A stretch of 64,000 bases of DNA, from NCBI GenBank assembly GCA_029261895.1, contig JAJDAK010000021.1:60358-124357 (forward strand), in the 5' to 3' direction. The first letter of the stretch is position 1; the number at the start of each line of letters is the position of its first letter. Positions 26,075 to 35,181 of this stretch are shown here, piece after piece. The position numbers and the translations under genes are program-made. The notes beneath the pieces are model-generated. The model was not told where the DNA came from. It searched no databases and saw only the letters and a list, made by a program, of their open reading frames with translations. This DNA is from Deltaproteobacteria bacterium (lineage in GTDB: Bacteria; Myxococcota_A; UBA9160; SZUA-336).

Positions 26075-26557
26075 CTAAAGTTGGGGGGCGTCAGCGCTAC
26101 TGGTCGCGGCGGGCGCGAACTTCGGCATGATCGCGCCTGTGTGCTCGTTGAACCAGAGCACAAGCGTCTTCGGCGGCTCAGCTGAGCGCCCAGCGGCGAT
26201 GAACCAATTCTTCAAAGCGCGCATACCTGTTTGCATAATCGCCTTGGTGGCATCTTCCTTGAAACGGAGTTTCACCGGAAAGACGATCACCGACCGGATC
26301 TTCGGATCATTCGCAATCAGCTCGGCCTTCTTGTCACCCTTGACCTTCGGCACGCCCGCTTGAACCGCGAACACTGGGTAGGCTTCGCTTTCGACCATAT
26401 TCGACTTGTACAAGCCTTTCTGCTCCGAATCAAAAAGCTGGTACATGACGACCTCGTCGAAAACGATGACGCCTTCCAGTTCTTTGCTGATTTGAGCAGA
26501 AGCAACGGGCCACGTGAGTGTACGTGGCAGATTGTCTTTATACACCGTTGAGATCAT
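26075..26557 (-). CDS. Hypothetical protein
   Basis: 160-aa protein I do not recognise. It starts MISTVYKDNLPRTLTWPVAS and contains FDEVVMYQLFDSEQKGLYKS, FPVKLRFKEDATKAIMQTGM and LVLWFNEHTGAIMPKFAPAA, a mix of beta-strands and short helices without signal peptide, membrane segment or cysteines. ATG 26557 has AGGAG 10 nt upstream; the open frame extends to 26626 but the added part looks random. It is convergent with mltD (23 bp apart). The 158 bp separating it from the dehydrogenase at 26716 carry no recognised signal. Confidence 0.6.
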   Translation of the reverse strand: MISTVYKDNLPRTLTWPVASAQISKELEGVIVFDEVVMYQLFDSEQKGLYKSNMVESEAYPVFAVQAGVPKVKGDKKAELIANDPKIRSVIVFPVKLRFKEDATKAIMQTGMRALKNWFIAAGRSAEPPKTLVLWFNEHTGAIMPKFAPAATSSADAPQL

Positions 26558-26715
26558 TCGCCGCTCGCTCCTTGGCGATAGAGGGGTCTTTGCCTCATGC
26601 AGATCATCGGCCTCTTTTACCCGCAAGTTAACCGCTAAACAACGACTAACCCGAACGCCGCGTCGACCCTGAGCAAACCTGGCGCTGCTGACTCATCTGG
26701 GCAGTCCGCCGGGAG

Positions 26716-27858
26716 CTAACGTCCACGAAGAAGCCAGCGAGAAATAATAATTCGCTGGATTTCGGAAGTTCCCGCGCCGATCTCCATCAGCTTCGCATCC
26801 CGCGCGATCCGCTCAACGGGGTAGTCGCGGGTGTAGCCATAGCCACCAAGGATCTGTACTGCCGCCATACCCGCCTTGGTGGCGATTTCCGAGGCGAAAA
26901 GTTTAGCCGCCGATGCCATATGGGAACAATTCGTATCGGTAATGCAACGTCTCGCGGCGTCATAGACCATGAGCTGAGCCGCATAGACCTCAGTGTACAT
27001 ATCCGAAAGCATCTTCTGAACCATTTGGAAGTCGCCGATCGGCTTGCCAAATTGTTTGCGCTCGCGTGCGTAGTCGACCGCATGCTCCAACGCGGCTTCC
27101 GCCAATCCCAACGAGATTCCCGCCAGCGTGGCACGCTCGACATCGAGGCCGCGCATCATCATCGCGACGCCTTCGTTCTCCGCACCCACGAGATCCGACG
27201 CAGGCACCCGAATCTGGTCGAGGCGAAGTTCTGCCGTCGGGCTACCGCGCATACCCATCTTGTCTAGCGTGCGACTGGTTGAAAATCCTTCGGCGCTCCC
27301 GTCAACGAGAAACACCGACACACCGTGTGGCCCGGCTTCTGGATCGGTCTTCGCATAGACGACCAGGGTCTTGGCTTCGGACCCGTTGGTGATAAAGGTC
27401 TTTGAGCCATCGAGGATGTAAGTATCCCCGTCCCGCTTGGCGACCGTCCGCATGCCGAGGGCATCCGAGCCCGAACCCGGTTCGGTCAACGCCCAAGCAC
27501 CGATCGCTTCACCCGAACAAAGTGCGGGCAGTACACACTGCTTCTGCTCGTCGTTGCAGTCCCGATTGATCGCACCCACGGCAAGGACCGCGTGTGCACC
27601 GTAAGAAAGTGAAACCGAGCCAGAGAACTTGGCAAGCTCTTCCATGATCAATGCGGCCGAAAAATAATCCCCACCGCTGCCGCCGTATTCCTCGGGGACA
27701 AGCACGCCCAGCGCGCCAACCTCGCCAAGGCGCCGAAAAAAATCACGCGGAAACCAATCGTCTTTATCGATCTTCGCTGCGATCGGCGCGAGCTCATGCT
27801 CTGCTAAGCGTCTCACAGTATCGCGGATTAGTTCTTGTTCGGGGGATAGATCTGTCAT
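26716..27858 (-). CDS. Acyl-CoA dehydrogenase, isovaleryl-CoA dehydrogenase-like
   Basis: 380 aa, closest by eye to isovaleryl/short-branched-chain acyl-CoA dehydrogenases. Visible: [78 protein letters not shown] and [20 protein letters not shown]. The catalytic Glu typical of IVD sits in [12 protein letters not shown], while the C-terminal position reads [11 protein letters not shown] without Glu, exactly the IVD pattern. It ends a long minus-strand run; the phosphatase stop lies 2 bp upstream of its start. Leucine or other branched-chain catabolism is the probable role. Confidence 0.92.
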   Translation of the reverse strand: MTDLSPEQELIRDTVRRLAEHELAPIAAKIDKDDWFPRDFFRRLGEVGALGVLVPEEYGGSGGDYFSAALIMEELAKFSGSVSLSYGAHAVLAVGAINRDCNDEQKQCVLPALCSGEAIGAWALTEPGSGSDALGMRTVAKRDGDTYILDGSKTFITNGSEAKTLVVYAKTDPEAGPHGVSVFLVDGSAEGFSTSRTLDKMGMRGSPTAELRLDQIRVPASDLVGAENEGVAMMMRGLDVERATLAGISLGLAEAALEHAVDYARERKQFGKPIGDFQMVQKMLSDMYTEVYAAQLMVYDAARRCITDTNCSHMASAAKLFASEIATKAGMAAVQILGGYGYTRDYPVERIARDAKLMEIGAGTSEIQRIIISRWLLRGR

Positions 27859-27860
27859 CG

Positions 27861-28526
27861 CTACACCTGAAACACGGTCTCATCCGGTAGTCGGAGGGCC
27901 GTCAGTAGCCCACCATACACGCAACCGGTATCGATCCCAATCGAATACGGCAAGTTCCATCGCACCTGCATATCCGGCTGCGGAGTATGACCGTAGACAA
28001 TCGTCACGCCAAGACTATGGGGCAGGTCGATCGTCGCGCGCTGCCAAAGTATTTCACGCGGGCTCTCTTGCTCGAGTGCATATTTGACGTCGGAAAAAGC
28101 CATTACGTCCCGCGAGAGTCCAGCGTGGACGAATAGATACTCGCCGTGTAGGTACCAGAGCTTGAGGTTCTTATAAAATTCGACGTGGTCGTCCGGCATG
28201 CTGAATTTACCGTCCGCCTCAAAGTAGCCGTAGCTGGTGAGCGTAGTCTCACCACCGTTTTGTAAGAAAGCCTCGCCACCAAAGTACTGGGGCGCCTCCC
28301 AACCAAGGAACGAAAGAAACATCGATTCATGATTGCCCATGAGAAAGGTGCAGGAGTACTGCTTTTCCAACTCCAGAAGGTAGCCGACAGTCGCCGCCGG
28401 ATTGGAACCACGGTCAACATAGTCGCCGATAAAGACCAGGTGATCGTCCGGCGTCAGCGGTAATTCTTCAATTAACGCTTGGAGCTTATGCACCATGCCA
28501 TGGATATCACCGATAGCGTAAATCAT
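27861..28526 (-). CDS. PPP-family metallophosphoesterase (serine/threonine phosphatase or Ap4A-hydrolase type)
   Basis: 221-aa calcineurin-like phosphoesterase with the full PPP signature: GDIHG (residues 6-10), GDYVDRG near 34, GNHE near 64, and downstream histidines in [12 protein letters not shown] and [12 protein letters not shown]. The last segment [20 protein letters not shown] is typical of bacterial PrpA/ApaH-type enzymes that dephosphorylate proteins or cleave diadenosine tetraphosphate. Sequence alone does not separate these roles. It is encoded 9 bp downstream of rlmN and 2 bp before the dehydrogenase, so it belongs to the same transcript. Start ATG 28526. Confidence 0.9.
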   Translation of the reverse strand: MIYAIGDIHGMVHKLQALIEELPLTPDDHLVFIGDYVDRGSNPAATVGYLLELEKQYSCTFLMGNHESMFLSFLGWEAPQYFGGEAFLQNGGETTLTSYGYFEADGKFSMPDDHVEFYKNLKLWYLHGEYLFVHAGLSRDVMAFSDVKYALEQESPREILWQRATIDLPHSLGVTIVYGHTPQPDMQVRWNLPYSIGIDTGCVYGGLLTALRLPDETVFQV

Positions 28527-28535
28527 CGCTTCACT

Positions 28536-29603
28536 CTATCGGCGGGTCTCGGCTTCGATTGGAGTCTCGGCTTCGCGCGCGACCGCGCCCAGCTGACCAC
28601 ATGCGGCGTAGATATCGTCTCCCCGGCTGCGGCGCACCGTAACCGTCACACGTCCGTGCGCCAAGATATCGGCAAAACGGCTCACGGCAGCATCGTGCGG
28701 CCGACGAAAATTCGCGCCCGGATGTTCGTTCAGCGGAATCAAGTTGACCTTCGCACGAAGCCCACGCACAAGTTTAATCAAACGCTGGGCATCGGCGGCT
28801 GAGTCATTCACATCGCGAATCATCGTGTACTCGAACGAGATGCGCTCGCGGTCGCTCGCCGGATAGCGCCGGCACGCTTCCAGCAACGTGGCAATGGGAA
28901 AGCGACGATTCAGTGGAACCAGGCGATTGCGAACCTCATCGGTCGTTGCGTGCAATGAGACCGCGAGACGAACGGGGACCGCTTGTCCCAGCTCTGCCAT
29001 TTTCGGCACCACACCCGCGGTCGACACGGTAATGCGCTTTGGGGAGAAGCCCCCTGCTTTCGGATCGATCAACACACGTATCGCCTGGAGCACGTTCTTC
29101 AAATTCAGCAGTGGTTCGCCCATGCCCATGAACACGATATGACTCACGTCATTTCCCATCGTATGCGCCACATCCTGTGCGTGGACAACTTGATCGACGA
29201 TTTCATCTGCACCTAGGTTACGACCCAGACCAAGACGGCCCGTCGCACAGAATGAACAGTCCAAGCTGCATCCAACCTGTGATGACACGCAGACCGTGTA
29301 TCGACGATCTTCCGGGATCAACACCGTCTCGATACTGGCACCATCGTGCGTGAGAAGTTGTAGTTTCTGCGTTCCATCCTCGCCGCCAAAAACCGCCGCA
29401 CGTTCGAGCGGGTGCACACACCACTCCGCTGCGAGCTGTCGCCGCTGCTCGAGTCTTAAATTCGACATCGCGCTGAAGTCGAGCACGTTGCGGCGGAAGA
29501 TCCAATGTAGAACTTGTTCAGCACGATACGCTTCGAAGCCTTGAGCACTGAGCGCATCGCGCAACTCTGCAGTCGAAGAGCCTAGAACGGATTTCGGCTT
29601 CAT
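28536..29603 (-). CDS. rlmN: 23S rRNA (adenine-2503-C2)-methyltransferase / tRNA methyltransferase RlmN
   Basis: Radical-SAM methyltransferase of 355 aa modifying A2503 of 23S rRNA and A37 of some tRNAs. The CxxxCxxC cluster motif lies in LDCSFCATGRLGLGRNLGA, with the RlmN signatures LLTHDGASIETVLIPEDRR, VCVSSQVGCSLDCSFCATG, NDVSHIVFMGMGEPLLN and KRITVSTAGVVP. The methyl-carrying Cys lies near the C-terminus (IYAACGQLG). ATG 29603 has AGGAG 5 nt upstream; the open frame to 29768 lies inside trmB. It overlaps the trmB stop by 4 bp. Confidence 0.96.
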   Translation of the reverse strand: MKPKSVLGSSTAELRDALSAQGFEAYRAEQVLHWIFRRNVLDFSAMSNLRLEQRRQLAAEWCVHPLERAAVFGGEDGTQKLQLLTHDGASIETVLIPEDRRYTVCVSSQVGCSLDCSFCATGRLGLGRNLGADEIVDQVVHAQDVAHTMGNDVSHIVFMGMGEPLLNLKNVLQAIRVLIDPKAGGFSPKRITVSTAGVVPKMAELGQAVPVRLAVSLHATTDEVRNRLVPLNRRFPIATLLEACRRYPASDRERISFEYTMIRDVNDSAADAQRLIKLVRGLRAKVNLIPLNEHPGANFRRPHDAAVSRFADILAHGRVTVTVRRSRGDDIYAACGQLGAVAREAETPIEAETRR

Positions 29604-30226
29604 CTGGTCTCCTGGCATCGATACTCGAAATACGCCATGCACCGACCTTCCGCCAGCCATTCTGTTTCGTATGCGGTTGCAATGCGCGGCGGTCTTGTGT
29701 CCGACCACGGCGCCGGTGCATGTAGATTTTCCCAGCCGGGCGCCTTCGACATCACATCGTGCATCCACTCCGCGTAACCTGGGTGATCCGTCGCAAGATG
29801 AAGCACCGCTTGCGGCACCATCCGCTGGCGCAAACGCTCAATGAATTCACTTTGAATCAGACGGCGCTTAAAATGTCGCTTCTTCGGCCATGGGTCGGGA
29901 CAGTTGATCCAGCACTCCGCCAGCGACTTCACGGGCAATACACGTTCGACCACGTGCTCTGCGGTGGAATGCATGACGCGCACGTTCTTGAGTTCGACGC
30001 GCGCGATCCTGCGCGCGACTTTTTCCACACGTTTGCGAGAAATTTCGACGCCCATGAACGCGGTATCCTGCTGCGCTGATGCGAGCTCGATCAGTAGTTC
30101 GCCACGACCAAATCCGATGTCCAGCACCACCCGAACTTGCCCCGCACACGCGACCAAGCCACGTTCGAGCAAATCCTCGGTCTCTAGAACGGAGGCTAGT
30201 TCAGCGGGATCTCTATGGGGCACCAA
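29600..30226 (-). CDS. trmB: tRNA (guanine-N7-)-methyltransferase
   Basis: Rossmann-fold SAM methyltransferase making m7G46 in tRNA; 208 aa. Motif I is VVLDIGFGRGELLIELA, then FMGVEISRKRVEKVARRIA, the TrmB signature INCPDPWPKKRHFKRRLIQ, and TDHPGYAEWMHDVM plus TAYETEWLAEGR near the C-terminus. The start codon at 30226 lies 31 bp inside the sppA coding region, an unusually long overlap; the first residues HRDPAELASVLETEDL are not diagnostic, so a slightly later start is possible. It overlaps rlmN by 4 bp. Confidence 0.93.
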   Translation of the reverse strand: MVPHRDPAELASVLETEDLLERGLVACAGQVRVVLDIGFGRGELLIELASAQQDTAFMGVEISRKRVEKVARRIARVELKNVRVMHSTAEHVVERVLPVKSLAECWINCPDPWPKKRHFKRRLIQSEFIERLRQRMVPQAVLHLATDHPGYAEWMHDVMSKAPGWENLHAPAPWSDTRPPRIATAYETEWLAEGRCMAYFEYRCQETR

Positions 30227-31827
30227 AACGCGGCTCCGTTCGATCGCATCAACATCGCGATCGGAGGCACGATACCAGAAAGATGGACCGTGCTCCCCTG
30301 CCCCTCAGGAACGCCCGCAAGACCTCGAGCGCGGTCGATCGCATGACCCAAGCCGCCCAGGTGATCGACCAGTCCACACGCCTTTGCATCGGCACCGGTC
30401 CAGATCCTGCCTTGGGCGACTTCGCCGAGCTTGGCATCCGTCATGCCACGCCCTGTGGCGGCCTTCGATACGAAGTTCTGATACAGGCGATCGACCTGGC
30501 GCCGAAAAATCGCCTCCTCTTCAGGCGTTCGCGCACGCGAAATCGAATAGATCCCGGCATGGCGACCGCGCGCGACACCGTCAAACGCCACACCCCAATT
30601 TCGGAGCAGACCTTCAACCTCGAAACTCGCCAACACCACACCGATGGAGCCGGTGATCGTTGTTGGCTCAGCCACGATCTCGCGTGCCGCCATGGCGACG
30701 TAGTAGCCACCCGAGGCAGCCGTATCCCCCATACTCGCGACCACGGGCTTCTTCTCGGCAAGTTTCACTACGGCGCGCCAGATCAGATCGGAGGCCAGCG
30801 CGTCACCACCGGGACTGTCGATGCGAATCACAACCGCTGCCACGCTTGAGTTTTCCGCAAGCGCACGCAGTACGCCGATCACGCCGCGTGGTGAAGCGCT
30901 TCCCGGACGAATCGCACCCAGTAACGGGACGACCGCAATATCGCTGGGACCCGCGTTCAAAGGCTGGGTTCGAAAACGCGGTCGTGCGAGTTTGCGATAG
31001 ATATTGGGGGCAATCGTCGGAGCGTCGTTTTCAGCATCTGCATCCATGAGCATTGCCATGCGCTTGGGTAACTCATCTACATAGACGAGTTCATCGACGA
31101 GTCCGTGCTCTTTTGCTTCTGACGCGAGGTAGGGGCCTCCATCGATCCACCCACGCGCCTTGCCTTCACTGCCGGCACGCGGCACCAACGCCGCAACGAG
31201 CTCTGCGTAGAGTCCATCCGCAACCTGGTCAAGCGCTTCGCGCGCGGCTTCACTCATCGACGAACGTTCGAGCATCTCGCCGGTTCCTTTGTACCGACCT
31301 GCACTCACGACCTTGGGTCGTATCTGCAAGCGATCCAGTGCGCCGCGAATGTACGGCGTTTCCAGATGCACGCCCAAGAGATCCAAGCGTCCTTCCGGTG
31401 TCATCCAAAAATGATCAGAAAGCGCGCCGAGCCAAGCACCCGCGTTTCCGCTCGACTCGGAATACGTGACGACTTTCTTGCCAGCGTCTTTAAGCGCCTG
31501 CAATGAGCGCGCAAGCGCGTACGCTTTGCCCCAGCCCAACGAACGGGTTCCCACACGAAACAGGACACCCTTGAGTTTCGCGTCGGTCTTCGCGTATTCG
31601 AGCGCTTCCAGAATGGACGCGAGTGTTTGTACGCGCTGGAAGTTCAAACCTGTGAAGAGCGAGCCATAGTGCGCTTCGACGACACCGCGATCAAGTCGAA
31701 TGATCAACCAGTCGCGCGGAACCTTCATCGCGATCGGCGCCATCAATAGATCGCGCAATAAAATACCAGCGTTGCGAAATAAACGCCGGCTCATGGTTTG
31801 AATGCGCTGTGCTGGAGTGGTTGACAC
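30196..31827 (-). CDS. sppA: Signal peptide peptidase SppA, 67K type
   Basis: Membrane-anchored serine/lysine protease that degrades cleaved signal peptides; 543 aa, the long two-domain form. The N-terminal half contains the catalytic Lys in VVSAGRYKGTGEMLERSSMS near residue 180; the C-terminal half has the Ser in ASMGDTAASGGYYVAMAA near 371, preceded by VIRIDSPGGDAL. The N-terminus shows only a modest hydrophobic stretch (RNAGILLRDLLMAPIAM). GTG 31827 shares bases with the M48 protease stop (TAGTG); ATG 31794 (MSRRLFRN) is the alternative. The stop lies within trmB. Confidence 0.93.
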   Translation of the reverse strand: MSTTPAQRIQTMSRRLFRNAGILLRDLLMAPIAMKVPRDWLIIRLDRGVVEAHYGSLFTGLNFQRVQTLASILEALEYAKTDAKLKGVLFRVGTRSLGWGKAYALARSLQALKDAGKKVVTYSESSGNAGAWLGALSDHFWMTPEGRLDLLGVHLETPYIRGALDRLQIRPKVVSAGRYKGTGEMLERSSMSEAAREALDQVADGLYAELVAALVPRAGSEGKARGWIDGGPYLASEAKEHGLVDELVYVDELPKRMAMLMDADAENDAPTIAPNIYRKLARPRFRTQPLNAGPSDIAVVPLLGAIRPGSASPRGVIGVLRALAENSSVAAVVIRIDSPGGDALASDLIWRAVVKLAEKKPVVASMGDTAASGGYYVAMAAREIVAEPTTITGSIGVVLASFEVEGLLRNWGVAFDGVARGRHAGIYSISRARTPEEEAIFRRQVDRLYQNFVSKAATGRGMTDAKLGEVAQGRIWTGADAKACGLVDHLGGLGHAIDRARGLAGVPEGQGSTVHLSGIVPPIAMLMRSNGAAFWCPIEIPLN

Positions 31828-32666
31828 TACTTGTCGTCGTCTGGTGCGTCCAGCTCGTCAGCATCGTCTGTTCCCGCCACCAACTTGATCCGCTCTTGAA
31901 TGATTTTCAGTTTGCGCGGGTCGGGATGTCGCGTGACCTGAAACGGACGAGCCTTATCGATCAACTTTTTCACGTTTTGAATTCGAGCCGTTGGCGCTGG
32001 GTGACTCGCGAGAAAGCTTCCGCCGTCGCCGTACTCTTCACGCAGCGTTTCAAACATCGTTGCCAGCGCGTTGGGCTCGAGCCCGGCATTGACCATGGTC
32101 TCTACTCCCAACGTGTCGGCTTCGTATTCCGCTTCCTGGGTGTAGTTGCTCATATATGCCTGCGCCGCGACATTGGTTCCGAGCATTCCGGCGTTCGCCG
32201 CGTACGGATTTCCGGTCAAAAAATAGATCATATAGGTCAGCACCGTCGCAATGAATCCGGTGTTGCGTCCGCGACGATAATTATTGGCGGAATGTCGCGC
32301 CGTCACGTGGCCAATCTCGTGCGCGATGACGCCGGCGAGCTCGCCTTCGGTTTTCGCGGCCTGAATCAAGCCGGTATGAACGTAGATCGCCCCCCCCGGA
32401 ATCGCGAACGCGTTAATTTCTTCGTTTTCCACCACGTAGAAACGGAAATCGAACGGGGATTTTCGCGATGAATTCGCGAGTGACGCACCCATACTGCGGA
32501 CGTAGTTGACCACCACACGGTCTCGCATCAGCTGCACACTGTCGCGGATCTGGCGCTGAGCTTCGAGCCCGAGTTCCTTTTCCTCTTGCACCGTGAGCGG
32601 CGCGCAGGCGGCCACCAACAGTAAGAGCGCAACGTATGTGACCTTGCGGTTTCGAGCTCGACTCAT
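31827..32666 (-). CDS. M48-family metalloprotease lipoprotein (BepA/LoiP-like)
   Basis: Zinc metalloprotease of 279 aa with a lipoprotein signal (VTYVALLLLVAACAPLTV, Cys near residue 21), so it is predicted to be anchored in the outer or inner membrane facing the periplasm. The M48 core has INAFAIPGGAIYVHTGL, the zinc motif HEIGH near residue 117 and the glutamate strand QEAEYEADTLGVETMV. Members such as BepA process outer-membrane assembly intermediates. GAGGAG lies 9 nt before ATG 32666. It overlaps sppA (TAGTG) in the same operon. Asp-rich C-terminal tail. Confidence 0.93.
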   Translation of the reverse strand: MSRARNRKVTYVALLLLVAACAPLTVQEEKELGLEAQRQIRDSVQLMRDRVVVNYVRSMGASLANSSRKSPFDFRFYVVENEEINAFAIPGGAIYVHTGLIQAAKTEGELAGVIAHEIGHVTARHSANNYRRGRNTGFIATVLTYMIYFLTGNPYAANAGMLGTNVAAQAYMSNYTQEAEYEADTLGVETMVNAGLEPNALATMFETLREEYGDGGSFLASHPAPTARIQNVKKLIDKARPFQVTRHPDPRKLKIIQERIKLVAGTDDADELDAPDDDK

Positions 32667-32692
32667 CGCAATAGGCTCCTCATTTCAACTCA

Positions 32693-33853
32693 TCAACCGC
32701 TGGATTCGACGTCCTGTGGGAAGGACTTCTTCAAGGTGGAAATCACCGAGCGAATCACCGACAGAACCGCCTCATCGAAACGCACATTATCGATGATCGC
32801 AAGATCCCCCTGATCGGCTTCCGCAAGAATATGATCCTGGATCGCGACGATCTCGTCCATGTGTTGAAGGTAGCGATCCGCAGGGCGTTCCCGTGATTCG
32901 GCCGCACGTTGGTCAAAGCGCTTACGAAACGCGTCGGTATCCAGCGATGCCACCACCAGCGAAATCACATGCGCGTGATCCTGATAGCGGGCCAAATCCA
33001 CCATACTCGGCAGCAGGTTGACGCCCTCGATCAATAGGCTGGTGTTCTCTTCCACGGCCCGATCGAGCAATGCTTGGACACCCACCGTGATGCGCTGTGC
33101 TTGCTCGCGAAAACCTTCAATCACTGGATCGACGGACATTCCTCGGTGGGCGGGTAGCATCTGATGCGCGTCGTAGGTCGAACAGTGGATCTCGGGCATC
33201 AGATCCGCAGAAAACATCAGCCGCATGATCTGCCGAATCGAATCGGTACCAATGACCCGGGATATTTCCAAACGCCTTGCGACTTCAACCGCAATCGAGG
33301 TTTTCCCGACGCCGGTCGAACCACCGAGCAAAATAAATATGGGACGCCCGTCCTCTAAACTTTGGCGCCAAACCCGATAGCGCTGGGCCGCGCGTGCGCC
33401 GTGACGTTCTTCGATCGTATTGCAAACCAAGTCGCGTAGCGCGGCACGATCGATCTCCGACTGACCTTGTCGAAGCAGATTCGCTTCGAGCTCACGTGCA
33501 ACGTCGTATGCATCACTCGGATCGAGGCCCGCGCCCTGCAGCGAAACCGCGAGAATTCCCTTGGAAAAAGGATTGCCCGAACCCCGGGGACCCTTCACCA
33601 GCGGGGGTTCAAGCACCGGCCGCCGAGGCAGCGCCTCCAAATCGAATTGGTCTTGGAGGTGGCCTTCGACCAGCTTCGCGAGCTCGTCCTCGCCCACCTC
33701 TCCGCGGCCCTGAAGCTCGTCCCGAATAAGGGTGGCCGTCTCCAACGCGACGTCGAAGGGAACACCGCGAGTCACCAGCGACTGAACAACGATCCCACGC
33801 ATGAAGGGACGCCGCCCGTCCGGTCCTACGACGACCAGAGAGTGCTTAGACAC
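32693..33853 (-). CDS. 2-phosphoglycerate kinase-like protein with two ATP-cone domains
   Basis: 386-aa P-loop kinase. Residues 5-75 (SLVVVGPDGRRPFMRGIVVQ) and roughly 85-160 (PLVKGPRGSGNPFSKGILAV) are ATP-cone nucleotide-sensing domains. The kinase part follows with Walker A GGSTGVGKTS near residue 178, VIGTDSIRQIMRLMFSADLM, GVNLLPSM and a C-terminal helical part. This layout matches proteins annotated as 2-phosphoglycerate kinase, known in archaea from cyclic 2,3-diphosphoglycerate synthesis; the bacterial role is not established. GTG 33853 is used as start. It lies between ppx and the M48 gene. Confidence 0.85.
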   Translation of the reverse strand: MSKHSLVVVGPDGRRPFMRGIVVQSLVTRGVPFDVALETATLIRDELQGRGEVGEDELAKLVEGHLQDQFDLEALPRRPVLEPPLVKGPRGSGNPFSKGILAVSLQGAGLDPSDAYDVARELEANLLRQGQSEIDRAALRDLVCNTIEERHGARAAQRYRVWRQSLEDGRPIFILLGGSTGVGKTSIAVEVARRLEISRVIGTDSIRQIMRLMFSADLMPEIHCSTYDAHQMLPAHRGMSVDPVIEGFREQAQRITVGVQALLDRAVEENTSLLIEGVNLLPSMVDLARYQDHAHVISLVVASLDTDAFRKRFDQRAAESRERPADRYLQHMDEIVAIQDHILAEADQGDLAIIDNVRFDEAVLSVIRSVISTLKKSFPQDVESSG

Positions 33854-33868
33854 AGTTCGACAACCCTA

Positions 33869-34792
33869 TCAAACCAAGCGACCTCGAGCGAGCCAGTCGA
33901 GAGCGGCGCCGTAGCGCATGCCGCGACCGCTGATACTGAACGCATCCGTTTCCAGCCATCCCAGAATAAACTCGAGTATCGCTAGGCCCGTCACGATCAG
34001 ATCCGCCCGACCGGCTTCGAGTCCTGGGAGCCGGCAGCGCGCCTCAAACCCCATGGGTTCGAGGGTGTGGATCCATCGCTGCAGCAGGCTTCGGTCAAAC
34101 GAGACGCCCTCAACCCTCTCCGCATCGTACGGCTCGAGTTCGAATTCCATGGCCGCCAACGTGGTCGCGGTACCCGCGACAGCCACCACCCTGTTCACGC
34201 CGTCGATTCCATGCGGCCGAAGCGCGTTCAGTTCCGGTTGCACCGCCTCGAACGCCGCCGCGAGTGCGCCGCGATCTTCGCCAGCCGCCTCGGCGAGACG
34301 CACAGACCCAAGCGGCAAGCTGCAGCAGCGTGGATCACCGGCCGAGTCGAGCCAGGCCAATTCAGTGCTCCCACCTCCGACATCCACCACCCCCACCGAT
34401 TCGTCCGCCGACCGATGCGGCGCCAACGCGTACCTGGCTTCGTCGAGCCCATCAAGGAGAAGTGCTTGATCGAGCAAACCTTCGGCGACCAGGCTTTCCA
34501 GGAATGCCGAACCGTCTGCGGCCCGTCGCAACGCTTCGGTTCCGATTCCGATCAGAGGCTCCGCTCCGATGCTACGCGCCAATCCGCCCAACTCGACAAG
34601 CGCTTCACGGGTACGCGTGATCGAGTCCAGACTTAATGAGCCAGTTTCAAAAACGCGGTGGCCGAGTCGTGTGATCCGTGCCTCATCCACCCGGGTTTTC
34701 CCCGCCATATCCAAGACCAGGAGCAAGACGGTATTCGATCCCAAGTCGAAAATCGCAGGCCCAACGGCAGTATGACTGGCAAAGTTCACCAT
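33869..34792 (-). CDS. Ppx/GppA family phosphatase (exopolyphosphatase or pppGpp phosphohydrolase)
   Basis: 307-aa ASKHA-fold phosphatase. Motifs: FDLGSNTVLLLVLD (phosphate-1), the catalytic-Glu region LIGIGTEALRRA, GVVDVGGGSTELAW (phosphate-2), and VAVAGTATTLAAMEFELEPY. The length fits the short exopolyphosphatase-like form lacking the C-terminal HD domain, so it may act on polyphosphate or the alarmone pppGpp. ATG 34792 puts the first strand close to the start as in the family; upstream ATGs at 34822 and 34834 are possible. It is the first gene of the minus-strand operon to 26716. Confidence 0.88.
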   Translation of the reverse strand: MVNFASHTAVGPAIFDLGSNTVLLLVLDMAGKTRVDEARITRLGHRVFETGSLSLDSITRTREALVELGGLARSIGAEPLIGIGTEALRRAADGSAFLESLVAEGLLDQALLLDGLDEARYALAPHRSADESVGVVDVGGGSTELAWLDSAGDPRCCSLPLGSVRLAEAAGEDRGALAAAFEAVQPELNALRPHGIDGVNRVVAVAGTATTLAAMEFELEPYDAERVEGVSFDRSLLQRWIHTLEPMGFEARCRLPGLEAGRADLIVTGLAILEFILGWLETDAFSISGRGMRYGAALDWLARGRLV

Positions 34793-35181
34793 CCTGTGGC
34801 TAATTCTCCGGTACGACGTCATCTGCGACGTCATTAGGGTGGGAGATTTGGGGGGTCTTCAGCTCACCGCCCAAGCACGAAGGGCTAACGGGAGCACCAC
34901 TTCCGAACAGACTGCTTTGTGCCACTGCTGTGTTTCAGCATCCCACCACCCCGTTCTGCTTGTCGGCCTACACTTTAGCCAAGAGATCCACAGCTGCGAC
35001 TTGAAGGTTCCCAAATGCTTCGAGTTTGCTTTTGAGAAAACATGCTAAAAGGAGTCTGCATTCAATCTGGACATGCACGGCCATTGAAGATGAATTTGCA
35101 TCGGGACCACTCAAATCATTCGCTTCGTCTCGGAGCCCGCTGTCGACGACAAGGCCCTCCGCACGAGCAAAAGGAGTCGCG
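34793..35181. other. Intergenic region between ppx and the ParA-CBM48 gene
   Basis: About 389 bp without a convincing gene. The frame of the ParA gene stays open back to 35026, but the extra residues look random. An SD-like AAAAGGAGTC occurs twice, at 35047 and again at 35170 directly before the ParA start; only the second is followed by an ATG at proper distance. I saw no clear -35/-10 pair or hairpin. The divergent promoters of ppx and parA must lie here. Confidence 0.5.

Noticed and set aside
28604..29768. Longer RlmN with 55 extra N-terminal residues
   Set aside because: The extension is the antisense-like other frame of trmB; ATG 29603 has a good SD and the family starts there.
34839..35048. 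69-aa open frame between ppx and the ParA gene
   Set aside because: No ribosome-binding site of note, Cys/His/Ser-rich random-looking text, no family; treated as non-coding.
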